DNA of 63,404 bases from Caldifarciminota bacterium (lineage in GTDB: Bacteria > Hydrothermota > Tepidihabitantia > SM23-42): contig CP070705.1 of NCBI GenBank assembly GCA_020349965.1, forward strand, positions 948,279-1,011,682. The letters run 5' to 3'. The translations under genes and the position numbers were made by a program. Below the pieces are notes generated by a model. The model was not told the origin of the DNA, made no database searches, and worked only from the letters and a program-made list of their open reading frames with translations. Below, in pieces: positions 25,670 to 35,263 of the stretch (positions are counted from its first letter, which is position 1; each line of letters opens with the position of its first letter).

Positions 25670-26788
25670 CTACGCCGTGCACGTGTTAAAAAAATGGGAA
25701 CACAGGTTATGTCTGAGAAGATCGAGCCCGAGATTCTCCACCGCGGATACGAACATTGCTCGAGGATACTTATGTTTGAGGCGTTCTTTTTCCTCATCGA
25801 ACAGACGGTCGATCTTGTTTAAAACCAGCACACTATGTTTCGCATCTTTGCACAATTCCTCCAGCACATTGTCCACCGTGGCGATCTTCTCTTCCAGATC
25901 TTCGGCCGTTGCATCGACAATATGAATGAGAACATCAGCCTCCAAAACCTCGGCCAAGGTCGCGTGGAAAGAAGCTATTAAATCATGCGGCAGATTCTTT
26001 AGGAATCCGACGGTATCGCTTATGAGCATCTTGTATTTAGGAGGTACGAACAAGACTTTCGTGTTCGAATCGAGCGTAGAAAACAACTGACCCGATGTGA
26101 CGAGTCTTGAGTGTGTCAGTGCGTTGACAAGTGATGATTTTCCTGCGTTTGTGTAGCCCACGACTGCGATCTTAGGTATGTCGGCACGCCGCTTCCTCTG
26201 CACCTTTTTGGAATACTCGATCTTCTTCAACATCTTCTTCAATGTAGCGATCCGCTCTTTGATACGCCGCCGGTCGACTTCCAATTTCTTCTCGCCGGGC
26301 CCGCGCGTACCAATGCCACCGCCCAGCCGTGAAAATTCCAACCCCATACCGACCAAACGCGGCAACCGGTATTTCAGCTGGGCGAGTTCAACCTGTAATT
26401 TTGCTTCCTTTGTACGTGCATGCTTTGAGAATATGTCGAGTATCAGAGTCGTCCGGTCGATAACGCGCACACCAACGATATCCTCGATATTCCTGATTTG
26501 CGCTGCCGTGAGTTCAGTATCGAATATGAGCAAATCGATTTCAAGCTGCTGGCTTATCGCCGCAAGTTCCTGCGCCTTCCCGGTGCCCATCAAGGTGGCC
26601 GGATTGAAACGATGCCTAACCTGCATCAGACTTTCGATGACCTCACCGCCGGCGGTATTCGTCAAATTGCCCAGTTCCTCGAGTGACTGTATTACGCGCC
26701 ACCGATGGACCTTCGTATCCACGACGGCGACCAGCAGCACTCGTTCTCTACCGTCTCCTATGGAAGTCAGGATCTTCTTGTCGTTCAA
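25670..26788 (-). CDS. hflX: GTPase HflX
   Basis: A ribosome-splitting GTPase. The HflX N-domain has FNPATLMGTGKAQELA, a middle GGGIGTRGPGEKKLEVDRRRI linker is diagnostic, and the G domain has G1 GYTNAGKSS, G3 DTVGF and G4 NKID. The start is uncertain. TTG at 26788 overlaps the stop of the upstream CDP-alcohol transferase (TTGA) and gives about 372 residues. ATG at 26851 would add 21 residues but overlaps the neighbour by 67 nt. It is internal to a minus-strand operon. Confidence 0.93.
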   Translation of the reverse strand: MNDKKILTSIGDGRERVLLVAVVDTKVHRWRVIQSLEELGNLTNTAGGEVIESLMQVRHRFNPATLMGTGKAQELAAISQQLEIDLLIFDTELTAAQIRNIEDIVGVRVIDRTTLILDIFSKHARTKEAKLQVELAQLKYRLPRLVGMGLEFSRLGGGIGTRGPGEKKLEVDRRRIKERIATLKKMLKKIEYSKKVQRKRRADIPKIAVVGYTNAGKSSLVNALTHSRLVTSGQLFSTLDSNTKVLFVPPKYKMLISDTVGFLKNLPHDLIASFHATLAEVLEADVLIHIVDATAEDLEEKIATVDNVLEELCKDAKHSVLVLNKIDRLFDEEKERLKHKYPRAMFVSAVENLGLDLLRHNLCSHFFNTCTA

Positions 26789-27366
26789 TCCTTTAAAGAA
26801 AATTTTCTTACGAAAAATATCCGTCTGAGCATCGTTAGAATTGTCCCGCATGCCAGAATCACGATGATGTAGGGCATGAATCTCGGCCCGAAAATAGAAC
26901 CCGTAACGAGCAGGACGATCCGTGTGAACCGCTCGAATATCCCGACCTGCGGCGAAATACCTAGCCCTTCGGCTCGGGCACGCGTGTAACTGACCATCAT
27001 CGAACCGAATATCGCCACCAGAATCCAGAATTGGATAGTACCGCCTTTGTCATGATAGTAGAAATAGATACCAAAATAGACAATGAATTCATTGATGCGA
27101 TCGATTGTTGAATCGAGAAAACTCCCGAGCCTTGAAATCATGTTCTTGCGCCGTGCAATCTCGCCATCGAAAGTGTCGAAGATACCACACCAGAAAAGGA
27201 AGATCGCGCCGGCCCAGAAAACGCCGCTTCTATAGAAGAAGAAGGCCACAATCGCTAGACCCAAGCTGGAGATCGTAATAACGTTTGGATGTACGTTCAA
27301 CGCCATCAGCACGCTAACGATTGGACGCACGAATAGCTTTCGGCCGATCTCCTTTATCTCAGTCAT
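26785..27366 (-). CDS. CDP-alcohol phosphatidyltransferase
   Basis: A 193-residue integral membrane enzyme with the CDP-alcohol signature [12 protein letters not shown]...[10 protein letters not shown] (about 73-100), which holds the metal-binding aspartates. It transfers a phosphatidyl group from CDP-diacylglycerol to an alcohol. The acceptor (glycerol phosphate, inositol phosphate or other) cannot be decided here. ATG at 27366 overlaps the last codons of rsmI by 8 nt, so the genes are coupled. Confidence 0.87.
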   Translation of the reverse strand: MTEIKEIGRKLFVRPIVSVLMALNVHPNVITISSLGLAIVAFFFYRSGVFWAGAIFLFWCGIFDTFDGEIARRKNMISRLGSFLDSTIDRINEFIVYFGIYFYYHDKGGTIQFWILVAIFGSMMVSYTRARAEGLGISPQVGIFERFTRIVLLVTGSIFGPRFMPYIIVILACGTILTMLRRIFFVRKFSLKD

Positions 27367-28024
27367 TGCTTCCTTCCAGCACGATTGTGAATTCTCCTTT
27401 CCGCGAACTGAGCTTCTCAAGCACTGTGCTGACAGCACCACGGACAACCTCTTCGTGGTACTTTGTCAATTCACGGCATAGCACTACCTGTCGGTCTCCC
27501 ATTACTTCGAGAATCTCTCCAAGTAAGCGTGCGAGGCGCTGGGGAGATTCGAAAATAACAATCGTCCTTCTTTCTAACTTTAGTCTGTCCAATTCTCGTC
27601 TGCGTTGGCCGGGTTTTTTCGACAAGAAACCTTCGAATACAAAACTCCTCGTCGGCAGACCGGCCACAGCGAGCGCAGTGGTGATCGCAGAAGGTCCCGG
27701 CACGGCATGGACTTCAATTCCCTGAGCAATAGCCTCCCTCACCAAAACAAAACCCGGATCGGACAGCAGGGGCATACCGGCATTGCTTATCAAAGCCAGA
27801 CTCTTCCCCGCTTTAAGGAGTGATATGAGCTGCGGGACCCTCTTCCTCTCGCTCTGCTCGTAGAGAGCAACGAGCTTCTTCCTGATATCATACTTCCTTA
27901 GCAACAAACCGGCACGCCGTGTATCTTCACATGCTACAATATCTGATCCCCTCAGCGTCTCTATCGCGCGTTCTGTAATGTCCTTCATGTTGCCAATTGG
28001 TGTGGCGACTATATAGAGAGGCAT
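27359..28024 (-). CDS. rsmI: 16S rRNA (cytidine1402-2'-O)-methyltransferase
   Basis: A 221-residue SAM-dependent tetrapyrrole-methylase-fold enzyme that modifies C1402 in the ribosomal P site. It has [17 protein letters not shown] at the start, ACEDTRR near residue 32, a [12 protein letters not shown] motif (usually SDAGTP) and VPGPSA. It is shorter than the E. coli enzyme (286) because the C-terminal extension is missing. Its ATG overlaps the previous stop (TAATG). Confidence 0.93.
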   Translation of the reverse strand: MPLYIVATPIGNMKDITERAIETLRGSDIVACEDTRRAGLLLRKYDIRKKLVALYEQSERKRVPQLISLLKAGKSLALISNAGMPLLSDPGFVLVREAIAQGIEVHAVPGPSAITTALAVAGLPTRSFVFEGFLSKKPGQRRRELDRLKLERRTIVIFESPQRLARLLGEILEVMGDRQVVLCRELTKYHEEVVRGAVSTVLEKLSSRKGEFTIVLEGSND

Positions 28025-28974
28025 TAAATTTTCAATTTCGTAAAATCAAAGAATTGTAAGGTCTTCAAGGCAAACCGGTAATCGGTCAATATCTTTCTTG
28101 CGATCAATTCACTCTCCTTGCCCAGAAACGTCGAAAAAGATTCGTAAATGAGGTCAAACATCCGTGCCATGCCCTGTGCGAATGCTTTGGGTTCAACGAC
28201 AACTTCACCGCGAAACGTGAGGTCCGAGTCCACATCGAATTTTGAGATGAATGGGAATTCTTTCTGCGCGGTGTTCTTCGAAACCAGCGCAGTGCGGAGA
28301 ACCAAAGATTGACCCAGCGGGTGGGCATAAGCTTTCAGGAGGGCCGTGAAGATCTTACAGAACATTTCAACCTGGGCAGGTGTTGCCTGTTCATCGATCA
28401 CCTTACCCACGTGGTCAAAGATCGCAACTTTTGCCTCGGTCCGCGCGAGAATGGGGTATATCGCTTCTTCCGGCTCAAGATCTTCCCGTCCCGCAATGTA
28501 ACAACCAGGAATTGCCCCCTTCGAAAAATAGACGTACGACTCATCCAATCCTGTCCTCACCCAGATAAATCCATTAAACTTGCTACTCTTCAATTTCTCA
28601 ATGAATATCTTGGGTTGTATTCTCGTCAGATCGACGGAACTCTTGAGTGGCTTGAGCGTCACGGAGGAGATCATCAATCTCAAGAGTATTTCGTCTGTCG
28701 CGTATTCACTCAATGTACCGGACGTTGCTTTCTTGGCTTTGTCAACAATCTCGCCAATTGGTACGATTTCTCTCCTTTCGGGAGTGATTCGCGCCGCATT
28801 GAACGGTTCACCCTGATTGAGAAATATGAGCTCGGAAATGTCATGATAATATATGGCAATATACCCGACGATGCGGTGCGCCCGTTCTCGCTTCGACGCC
28901 GTGAGGACATTGTTGAGATTGATGAATTCAAGCCGCGTGTTCTCGATGATCGGTCGGCCCAAGGGAAATCTCAT
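28024..28974 (-). CDS. unknown cytoplasmic protein (316 aa)
   Basis: No family recognised. The product has no signal peptide or membrane segment and begins [25 protein letters not shown] central region (about 135-165) contains [30 protein letters not shown], which resembles the output strand pair of DUF4388/roadblock-like effector domains, but this is weak. The predicted transcription start (28973) coincides with the ATG, so the mRNA is leaderless. It heads the rsmI/pgsA-like/hflX run and is divergent from mnmA. Confidence 0.7.
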   Translation of the reverse strand: MRFPLGRPIIENTRLEFINLNNVLTASKRERAHRIVGYIAIYYHDISELIFLNQGEPFNAARITPERREIVPIGEIVDKAKKATSGTLSEYATDEILLRLMISSVTLKPLKSSVDLTRIQPKIFIEKLKSSKFNGFIWVRTGLDESYVYFSKGAIPGCYIAGREDLEPEEAIYPILARTEAKVAIFDHVGKVIDEQATPAQVEMFCKIFTALLKAYAHPLGQSLVLRTALVSKNTAQKEFPFISKFDVDSDLTFRGEVVVEPKAFAQGMARMFDLIYESFSTFLGKESELIARKILTDYRFALKTLQFFDFTKLKI

Positions 28975-28979
28975 CGGGA

Positions 28980-29008
28980 ATATTACATTAAAATACGAAA
29001 CAAGTCAA
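28980..29008 (-). promoter_or_regulatory. promoter for unknown gene-rsmI operon (leaderless)
   Basis: TTGACT (29008-29003), 17-nt spacer, TAATAT (28985-28980). Predicted start near 28973; ATG at 28974. The -10 is a weaker match (4/6). Confidence 0.55.
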
Positions 29009-29020
29009 CAACGAATCCAC

Positions 29021-29049
29021 TTGACGCCAATCCTCATTTACGATAAGAT
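29021..29049 (+). promoter_or_regulatory. promoter for mnmA
   Basis: TTGACG (29021-29026), 17-nt spacer, TAAGAT (29044-29049). Predicted start near 29056, 6 nt before the ATG. The -10 is a weaker match (4/6). Confidence 0.5.
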
Positions 29050-29061
29050 GAAGCCTCAGTC

Positions 29062-30117
29062 ATGAAGAAGACATCAGCCATCGATGCGCGAAATCGTGTC
29101 CTCGTAGCACTGAGCGGCGGGGTCGACTCTTCAACCGCAGCCGCTCTTCTGATAGAAGCCGGATATGAGGTCGAAGGGGCGATAATGGTCTTCGAAGGCA
29201 TCGAGAAAGAGAACGTAGATCTTGCATCCCGGGTCGCCGCCCACCTTTGCATCCCTCTGCACCGCGTCGATGTCGCGGAAGAGTTCAACGAAACGATCGT
29301 CAGATATTTCGTTTCCGAGTATGAGCGCGGGCGTACCCCTAACCCATGCGTGCTGTGCAACGCGACAATGAAGTTCAAGCTGCTGCCAGACAAAACACCT
29401 GCAACAACGGATAAACTAGCCACCGGTCACTATGCCCGGGTCGAAAATGACAGAGGGCGTTATGTCTTGAAAAAGGGGCGCGAAAGGAACGAGCAATCAT
29501 ACTTTCTGCACCGCCTCGATCAGGATCAGCTATCCCGGACCCTACTACCGCTCGGCAAGTACACCAAAGATGAAGTACGTAAAATGGCCCGTCTGCGCGG
29601 ACTACCGACCGCGTCGCGCAAGAAGAGCCAAGATGCGTGCTTCATTCCAGATGGCGACTACGCTGGATTTCTAAGAAGAATACTACCTGTGAGACCCGGC
29701 CCGATAATAAATCGTGAGGGTAAGGTAATTGGAGAACATAAAGGGATATTTCATTATACGATCGGTCAACGCCATGGAATCGGCATCAGCCACAAGCACC
29801 CTTATTACATCACACGGATCGACATTGATGACAACTCGATTCATGTCGGTGCCAGAAGAGACGTTTTCAAGCGCCGGTTGATCGCTACGGACTTGCATTT
29901 CATACCATTCGACATTCTTGAAAAAAGACTCAGCGTGGATGCCAAGGTACGGTATTTCTCACGACCGGGAAAAGTTATCGTCGAACCGTTGGACCATGGT
30001 CGAGCCCGGATTACCTTCAAGAAAGCGCAATGGGCGATTACACCGGGACAATCAATCGTTCTATACCGGGGCGATCTGGTCATCGGTGGGGGAATCATCG
30101 ACAGAACGGTGGACTGA
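29062..30117 (+). CDS. mnmA: tRNA-specific 2-thiouridylase MnmA
   Basis: A 351-residue enzyme that adds sulfur to U34 of tRNA-Lys, Glu and Gln using ATP and a persulfide. It has the PP-loop LSGGVDSS (about 18-25), nucleophile C96 in NPCVLCN, the persulfide-carrying C193 in QDACFIPDGDY, and a HATGHYARV-like segment. No Shine-Dalgarno is seen; the predicted transcription start is only about 6 nt upstream of the ATG. Confidence 0.96.
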   Translation: MKKTSAIDARNRVLVALSGGVDSSTAAALLIEAGYEVEGAIMVFEGIEKENVDLASRVAAHLCIPLHRVDVAEEFNETIVRYFVSEYERGRTPNPCVLCNATMKFKLLPDKTPATTDKLATGHYARVENDRGRYVLKKGRERNEQSYFLHRLDQDQLSRTLLPLGKYTKDEVRKMARLRGLPTASRKKSQDACFIPDGDYAGFLRRILPVRPGPIINREGKVIGEHKGIFHYTIGQRHGIGISHKHPYYITRIDIDDNSIHVGARRDVFKRRLIATDLHFIPFDILEKRLSVDAKVRYFSRPGKVIVEPLDHGRARITFKKAQWAITPGQSIVLYRGDLVIGGGIIDRTVD

Positions 30118-30184
30118 ATGAATCAGTTCATATGCTACGCCAGTCTCCTGTACTCCCATTCTGAGCAACAGGGGGACTCTACCA

Positions 30185-30212
30185 TTGACTCGGCCTGATT
30201 ATTCCATATACT
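30185..30212 (+). promoter_or_regulatory. promoter for MFS transporter
   Basis: TTGACT (30185-30190), 16-nt spacer, TATACT (30207-30212). Predicted start near 30219; 36-nt leader with AAGGAG. Confidence 0.75.
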
Positions 30213-30254
30213 ACCGCTGCAAAATCCGGATTATGAAAGAATCAAGGAGCCTAC

Positions 30255-31526
30255 TTGAAAGAGGAGACGAAGCCGCCAGCGGCAGATACCAAGCCTAAAC
30301 TCTGGAATATTAATTTCTTCTTACTGTGGCAGGGACAACTCGTCTCAGCGCTCGGCGATGTAGCATATTCGATCGCTCTCGGGTTCTGGATTCTTGCCGT
30401 CACCGGTTCCACAGCGCTTATGGGCACACTCATGGCTGCATCGTCTCTTCCCCGCGTACTCATTTCGCCCTTTGCCGGAGTCGTTGTCGACCGCAGCGAC
30501 CGCAAGTGGTTGCTCGTAACCATGGATGTCATCAGGGGTGTATTCGTGGTGTTCATCGGCATCGCGTCGTACCTCAGATTCATCGAGATCTGGATGGTGT
30601 TCGCCGCCGGTATGATCATCGGTGCTTGCGGCGCATTTTTCAATCCCGCGGTAAGCAGCATCATTCCCGACATCGTGGATAAACGCAAATTGGTACAAGC
30701 GAACTCAGTATTCAATATCATTCAAACCGCATCAGGAATCATGGGCAGCTCGGCAGGCGGCATCCTTTTTAAGGTATTGGGCGCTTCATTCTTATTCCTC
30801 TTCAACGGCCTTTCGTACATATTCTCTGCCTTCACCGAAGTATTCATCAAGGTTCCAAAGATCATCCACGAAAAAGCAAAACTCCATTTCTTCGCCGACA
30901 TGAAAGACGGACTCAGATTCGTCTGGCACTTCCGCGGCTTGAGAACACTTATCACCATCGCCGGCCTCATCAATTTCTTCGCGGTAATGGGTATCATGCT
31001 CATCCTACCCCTTTTTCACCAGGAAAAGCATCTCGGTCCGGTTCTCTACGGCATCATCATGGGGTTCTTTACCGGAGGTTTGTTCTTAGGATTCCTTTTC
31101 ACATCACTCGTCGAATTCAAGCCCGAACGACGATTTATGGTATTCTCCACATGCTACCTGCTCATGTGTGGATGCATGATACTGTTGCCCGTCCACCTTT
31201 ACTTTCCATTGATGGCGGCACTTGTTTTCCTGACCGGTTTTGTTAACGCGATACTCAACACCTTCATAAACACCGTCATGCAGCTCACAACGCCCCAGGA
31301 CAAACGCGGTAAGGTTTTCGGCCTGCTGACAAGTATCGCAGGTGGCCTGATGCCCGTTGCTTTTGCCTTGGGCGGCGTGCTAGCCGAATTCTTCTCCATC
31401 AGGCTATTAATCTCAGCCAGCTTCACTGTGGTACTTCTGTGTTATCTACCAATGCTTCTGAGCGCTTCATTCAGAAGGTACGTGCAGTTCGATCCCGTTA
31501 GGCAGACCCTACAAGATATCGTATAA
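30255..31526 (+). CDS. MFS transporter (MFS_3/EntS-like)
   Basis: A 423-residue, 12-helix major facilitator. The GQLVSALGDVAYSIALGFWIL segment opens TM1, and the A-loop motif FAGVVVDRSDRKW follows TM2. This layout fits the drug/siderophore exporter subgroup. The substrate is unknown. TTG at 30255 is accepted because AAGGAG sits 6 nt upstream. It is the only gene of its transcript, as THEP1 converges from the other side. Confidence 0.88.
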   Translation: MKEETKPPAADTKPKLWNINFFLLWQGQLVSALGDVAYSIALGFWILAVTGSTALMGTLMAASSLPRVLISPFAGVVVDRSDRKWLLVTMDVIRGVFVVFIGIASYLRFIEIWMVFAAGMIIGACGAFFNPAVSSIIPDIVDKRKLVQANSVFNIIQTASGIMGSSAGGILFKVLGASFLFLFNGLSYIFSAFTEVFIKVPKIIHEKAKLHFFADMKDGLRFVWHFRGLRTLITIAGLINFFAVMGIMLILPLFHQEKHLGPVLYGIIMGFFTGGLFLGFLFTSLVEFKPERRFMVFSTCYLLMCGCMILLPVHLYFPLMAALVFLTGFVNAILNTFINTVMQLTTPQDKRGKVFGLLTSIAGGLMPVAFALGGVLAEFFSIRLLISASFTVVLLCYLPMLLSASFRRYVQFDPVRQTLQDIV

Positions 31527-31647
31527 TCATCTGTCGCAGTATACAATTCGTAAGATCGTACCATCTAAACAATGGATAAAGATAAGGCAGAGAGGTATAG
31601 GGGTTGACCACTTAAAGCAGGTTCTTATTTGCGCTTGACTTGTTTAT

Positions 31648-32160
31648 CTATTTTGGCAATTTGCCGATTATGATGTCGACAAGTTTATCCCTGTTTCCCT
31701 CGGTCACTTCGAGCACCTCAACATCCTTACGTGCTCTGATCTTATCGCAAAAGGGATGGCGCTTGAATAACATGGTGCCGACGACCGCGCTCTGCGAATC
31801 GAGGGCGTCGAGCACGGCAAGCCTGAAAGACCGGGATAGTATTTCCATCTTACCGATCTCATCGATGACGACGATCTTACCAGTTTTGATACCTTTCTTA
31901 ATTGCTGTCACACCCACTTCCTCCACGCACTCGAGATCGACGCCATATTTGCCAACGTGGACATGACCAGCTATATCTCGGTGCGACAACGTGCAACTTC
32001 TCTTTGTCAAGGTGACGAGTTGGAATCCGACCCTTTCATCCTGTTCTACAATTTCCTCGGTATAGAAACCTTCACACTTGTCAGTCAGTTTCGATATGAC
32101 CGCCTTTATTATTGATGTCTTGCCGATCCGGGGCGGACCGACGAGTACGATATTAGTCAT
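31648..32160 (-). CDS. THEP1-type nucleoside-triphosphatase
   Basis: A 170-residue P-loop NTPase of the THEP1/NTPase_1 family: P-loop GPPRIGKTS near residue 8, Walker B VVIDEIGKMEI near 97. Homologues hydrolyse several NTPs in vitro; the role in the cell is unclear. ATG at 32160 is preferred, because AGAGGTGA at the right distance upstream is a Shine-Dalgarno and the in-frame GTG at 32169 lies inside that motif. Confidence 0.88.
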   Translation of the reverse strand: MTNIVLVGPPRIGKTSIIKAVISKLTDKCEGFYTEEIVEQDERVGFQLVTLTKRSCTLSHRDIAGHVHVGKYGVDLECVEEVGVTAIKKGIKTGKIVVIDEIGKMEILSRSFRLAVLDALDSQSAVVGTMLFKRHPFCDKIRARKDVEVLEVTEGNRDKLVDIIIGKLPK

Positions 32161-32230
32161 TGTATTCACCTCTGGTTGTAATCAAGGCAATAGTGAAAAC
32201 TACTTCAGGAATATGCACTGTGTGCACCGA

Positions 32231-32968
32231 TCACTTGAAATGTTTCAACGAATGTAAATTCAGGTGGTTCAAATGCACGTACATGTAGTCGGCCATAAAA
32301 ACCTCTATTTCTCGAAGTGCCTCATCATTGATAGCCGCATCTGATTTGCCGTAGATATTCCTGAGCGCATAGATCGTTTGGCGGCTCAACAACACCACCG
32401 TATCATCATGATGCTTACTACACACCACACCACCAGCGCTCACGCTGAAATCGACTTTGCCGTTACCATCGCTCAAAGGCACATGGCAAAGTACACAGTT
32501 GTCCAGATGCGGCATTACCCCCGATGCCGAAAGAGCCTTGATGAGATGACCGACGACCAGTGCACGCACTCCGGCTGAGTTCACTCTCCTCAGATTCCTG
32601 AGAAATCTGTAAAATCCTGAAAAGGCCGCAGTATCTCTCTCTTCCGTCGGCAGTGTCTTGTCGAAGTATTCGCACAGCACCATTGCTCCGCTTACCTTAT
32701 GGGGATCGCCCCGGACCTCAGGATACCCATCGACGATGACGGCATCACTCAGTGTGTAAATATCCTTGAATTCCCTTTTGTAGAAGATGATTTCATCGAG
32801 GCTGAAAGGTTCCAAAGCACCGCACATCTTGCTCTTGGGACGCCGGACACCCTTAGCGAGCAACTTGACTTTTCCCAGCTTGTTTGTGAGCACGGATGCC
32901 AGCAGACTGGATTCCTTGAAGGGTGCGGTCTTCAGAACGAATCCTCGACACTTGATGATGTTGGCCAT
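32231..32968 (-). CDS. recO: DNA repair protein RecO
   Basis: A 245-residue RecO with the N-terminal OB fold (RGFVLKTAPFKESSLLASVLT), a helical middle, and a zinc site with CVLCH (about 160) and CSKHH (about 185). It loads RecA with RecR on SSB-coated DNA. The predicted transcription start is 6 nt before the ATG and no Shine-Dalgarno is seen. THEP1 follows 70 nt downstream. Confidence 0.92.
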   Translation of the reverse strand: MANIIKCRGFVLKTAPFKESSLLASVLTNKLGKVKLLAKGVRRPKSKMCGALEPFSLDEIIFYKREFKDIYTLSDAVIVDGYPEVRGDPHKVSGAMVLCEYFDKTLPTEERDTAAFSGFYRFLRNLRRVNSAGVRALVVGHLIKALSASGVMPHLDNCVLCHVPLSDGNGKVDFSVSAGGVVCSKHHDDTVVLLSRQTIYALRNIYGKSDAAINDEALREIEVFMADYMYVHLNHLNLHSLKHFK

Positions 32969-32980
32969 TAGTATTTACAG

Positions 32981-33008
32981 ATTATATCACTTTTGTTTCT
33001 CATGTCAA
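32981..33008 (-). promoter_or_regulatory. promoter for recO
   Basis: TTGACA (33008-33003), 16-nt spacer, TATAAT (32986-32981), both consensus. Predicted start near 32974. Confidence 0.87.
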
Positions 33009-33064
33009 TCTGCCAATTAACGCCTCGAAAGTATACGGACGGCATGGCGGTCCAAGCGCAGTCG

Positions 33065-33946
33065 TCAGTCCGGTCGTGCCCGAGAATCCCGCAACACACT
33101 CAATGTGTAAAGAAGGAGCCCGCACCATACAAGCCCAAAACTTATCTGATGCGCAGTCGTGAAGATCTCACGGTAGAGGAAGACACCCATGAAGAGCATC
33201 AGCGTGGGAGCGATATATTGAAGGAATCCAACGCTCGAGAGGCGGATACGTCTGGCACCCTGTGCAAACCAGTAGAGCGGCAGAGTCGTCACCACCCCTG
33301 CGAAAACGATCAGCAGACCCATACGCGGCGAAAGAGTGATCAACACTCCTTTGCCGACAAGTATCTGATATACGATAATCGCAAGAGCGATCGGCGAAAG
33401 AATCATTGTTTCGATCAATAAACCAGGCATTGCATCAATTTGCGTAGTCTTCTTCAGCAAACCATAGAGTGCAAATGCACACGCAAGGACCACGGCGACC
33501 CAGGGGAATTTGCCGTAATCTAAAGTCAAATACAATACCCCTGAGCATGCAAGTATGAAAGCGATGACCTGCAAGGCATTCATGCGCTCCTTTAGGATCA
33601 TAACGCCGAGGATGACGCTCAGTATTGGATTGATATAATAACCCAAGCTGGCCTCGACTATCCGGTCGCTGTTGACCGCAAAGACATAGATGAACCAGTT
33701 CAGGCCGATCAAGCCACTCATGATCAAGAGTGTCTGCCGGTTTCTCACATCTCTAAGGTATTTGAATACATAGGGTTTTCTTTGGATCAGCAGAACCACT
33801 GCAATGAAGGCAAATGACCATAGTATTCTGTGAGCGAGTATCTCCAACGCCGACACGGATCCGAGCGCTTTCCAGTAGAGTGGAAGTACTCCCCATGCCG
33901 AGAATGCTACGGTCGTGTAAATGATCCCGCGTGTTCGTTCCTTGAT
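33065..33946 (-). CDS. rarD: RarD/EamA-family permease with apparent ATC start
   Basis: A ten-helix DMT-superfamily permease of the RarD subgroup; substrate unknown. SALEILAHRILWSFAF and the family start segment GIIYTTVAFSAWGVLPLYWKALG are both present. The latter lies upstream of the first ATG/GTG/TTG codon (GTG 33856). The frame back to the in-frame TAA at 33949-33947 has no ATG, GTG or TTG. AGGAG lies 5 nt before ATC at 33946, so translation probably begins at this ATC, giving 293 residues, the usual RarD length. A single-base sequence error (ATG to ATC) is the alternative. Confidence 0.85.
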   Translation of the reverse strand: MKERTRGIIYTTVAFSAWGVLPLYWKALGSVSALEILAHRILWSFAFIAVVLLIQRKPYVFKYLRDVRNRQTLLIMSGLIGLNWFIYVFAVNSDRIVEASLGYYINPILSVILGVMILKERMNALQVIAFILACSGVLYLTLDYGKFPWVAVVLACAFALYGLLKKTTQIDAMPGLLIETMILSPIALAIIVYQILVGKGVLITLSPRMGLLIVFAGVVTTLPLYWFAQGARRIRLSSVGFLQYIAPTLMLFMGVFLYREIFTTAHQISFGLVWCGLLLYTLSVLRDSRARPD

Positions 33947-33954
33947 TTACTCTC

Positions 33955-34764
33955 CTATTCCTTTTGACATATCTTCCTTAGTCTTTCGCCACGCGCGAAT
34001 GCCTCGCGCAGAAATATCGCGGGTGATTTTAAGCCAGACTCCCGCATTTCTACCTCGAGCAGGAATACCCCGACAAAGCCAAGGCGGGTGAATATCTCAC
34101 AGAAACCATTCCAGTCATACGTGCCTTGGTAGGGCAACATATGGTCATCTTTGTTGCCACGGTTGTCAGAAATATGTGTAGTAAACAGCCTACTGCCATA
34201 TTTCTTTAAAAGTGCCAATGGCTGCTGGACTAGGTTATCGTGGGACGAATCGTAGCAGAAGCCGTATCGGACGTCGCCAATTTCGTCCAGAGAGAATGAA
34301 ACGATATCGTTCGCTGCATCGTGACTGTCGTTTTCCACGGCTATTGTCACGCCAGTCTTGCCCAGATAATCGAGTAATTTCCCCAAATTCCTGACGATCG
34401 TTTTCTTCCGTATCTCGATATTGTCGTGTCTCTGGTATGCCGTTGGGTGAAATATGACGACTCGCGCTGAAAGACAATGCGCAGCCTCGATACATTTACG
34501 GTAAACATCAACAGTATCGTCTCCGGTGCCCCTATGCGGTGAAGATATGTCTAACCCCTCGCCAAAAGGCGTATGAATCGAACATATGGCGAGACCATGG
34601 CCTTGGACCAATGCCCGGATATCCTTCTGCCCCCTCGTCGTCAGATAATTGGAATGTACCACCCTTGCCCCCAGCGAAACATGGCTGAAACCAGATTCTT
34701 TAACCATCCGCAGCTGATCATTAAGTACTATTTCATAGTTGAAGGTCGTGCCGATGGATATCAT
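33955..34764 (-). CDS. sugar phosphate isomerase/epimerase (AP endonuclease 2-type TIM barrel)
   Basis: A 269-residue TIM barrel. The metal-site segments are visible: SIHTPFGEGLDISSP near residue 63, RVVIFHPTAYQRHD near 100, VAVEND-like AVENDSHD near 140, and FCYDSSHDN near 168, followed by TTHISDNRG. The exact substrate is unknown. Its ATG overlaps the upstream GNAT stop (ATGA) and its stop is 8 nt from the rarD start, so it is within an operon. Confidence 0.83.
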   Translation of the reverse strand: MISIGTTFNYEIVLNDQLRMVKESGFSHVSLGARVVHSNYLTTRGQKDIRALVQGHGLAICSIHTPFGEGLDISSPHRGTGDDTVDVYRKCIEAAHCLSARVVIFHPTAYQRHDNIEIRKKTIVRNLGKLLDYLGKTGVTIAVENDSHDAANDIVSFSLDEIGDVRYGFCYDSSHDNLVQQPLALLKKYGSRLFTTHISDNRGNKDDHMLPYQGTYDWNGFCEIFTRLGFVGVFLLEVEMRESGLKSPAIFLREAFARGERLRKICQKE

Positions 34765-35258
34765 TTCTTCAATTTCCAGAACTCACTGAGTGGAGAGACG
34801 GTCTTTCGCATCAGGATCTCTGAGTGTCCCTTTACGATATAGTCCCTGAGCTCACCGATCGTCTCGTAACCCAGTCGTTCATACAATCTCCTTGCATCTC
34901 GATTGAATGAAGAAACACAGATGAAGACGTTCGGCTGTTCTGAAAAGATGCGACGCTCAAGGTACTCCATAAATCTCTTGCCTATGCCCTGCCCCCGGTG
35001 CTGAGGTCTGACCGCAATGCTCTGGATATAGCCCACGAATGAACCCCGCATCTTGATGATTGCGAACCCGATCATCTCATCACGCAGTATCGCCAAATGG
35101 ACCTCGCTCGTTTCATCGGTGATGATCTTCGCCACATCATCGTACGTCCGTCGGAGGGTAATCCAGGGCTCGGAAACGGACATCAATTCAGCGCACTGAT
35201 CAACCACTTTCATGTTCCGTTTGTCAAACTGGATAAATTCAACTTCAGGCCGTTGCAT
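34761..35258 (-). CDS. GNAT N-acetyltransferase
   Basis: A 165-residue acetyltransferase with the acetyl-CoA-binding V/A motif AVRPQHRGQGIGKRFMEYL (about 81-99) and the C-terminal VSSFNRDARRLYERLGYE helix-strand. The layout resembles RimI/ribosomal-protein-type GNATs, but the acceptor cannot be assigned. It lies 5 nt after another GNAT gene. Confidence 0.85.
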   Translation of the reverse strand: MQRPEVEFIQFDKRNMKVVDQCAELMSVSEPWITLRRTYDDVAKIITDETSEVHLAILRDEMIGFAIIKMRGSFVGYIQSIAVRPQHRGQGIGKRFMEYLERRIFSEQPNVFICVSSFNRDARRLYERLGYETIGELRDYIVKGHSEILMRKTVSPLSEFWKLKK

Positions 35259-35263
35259 ATCCT

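Noticed and set aside
32161-32230. TGCAC/GTGCA small inverted repeat before the THEP1 gene
   Set aside because: Five-bp arms are expected by chance in a region this size.
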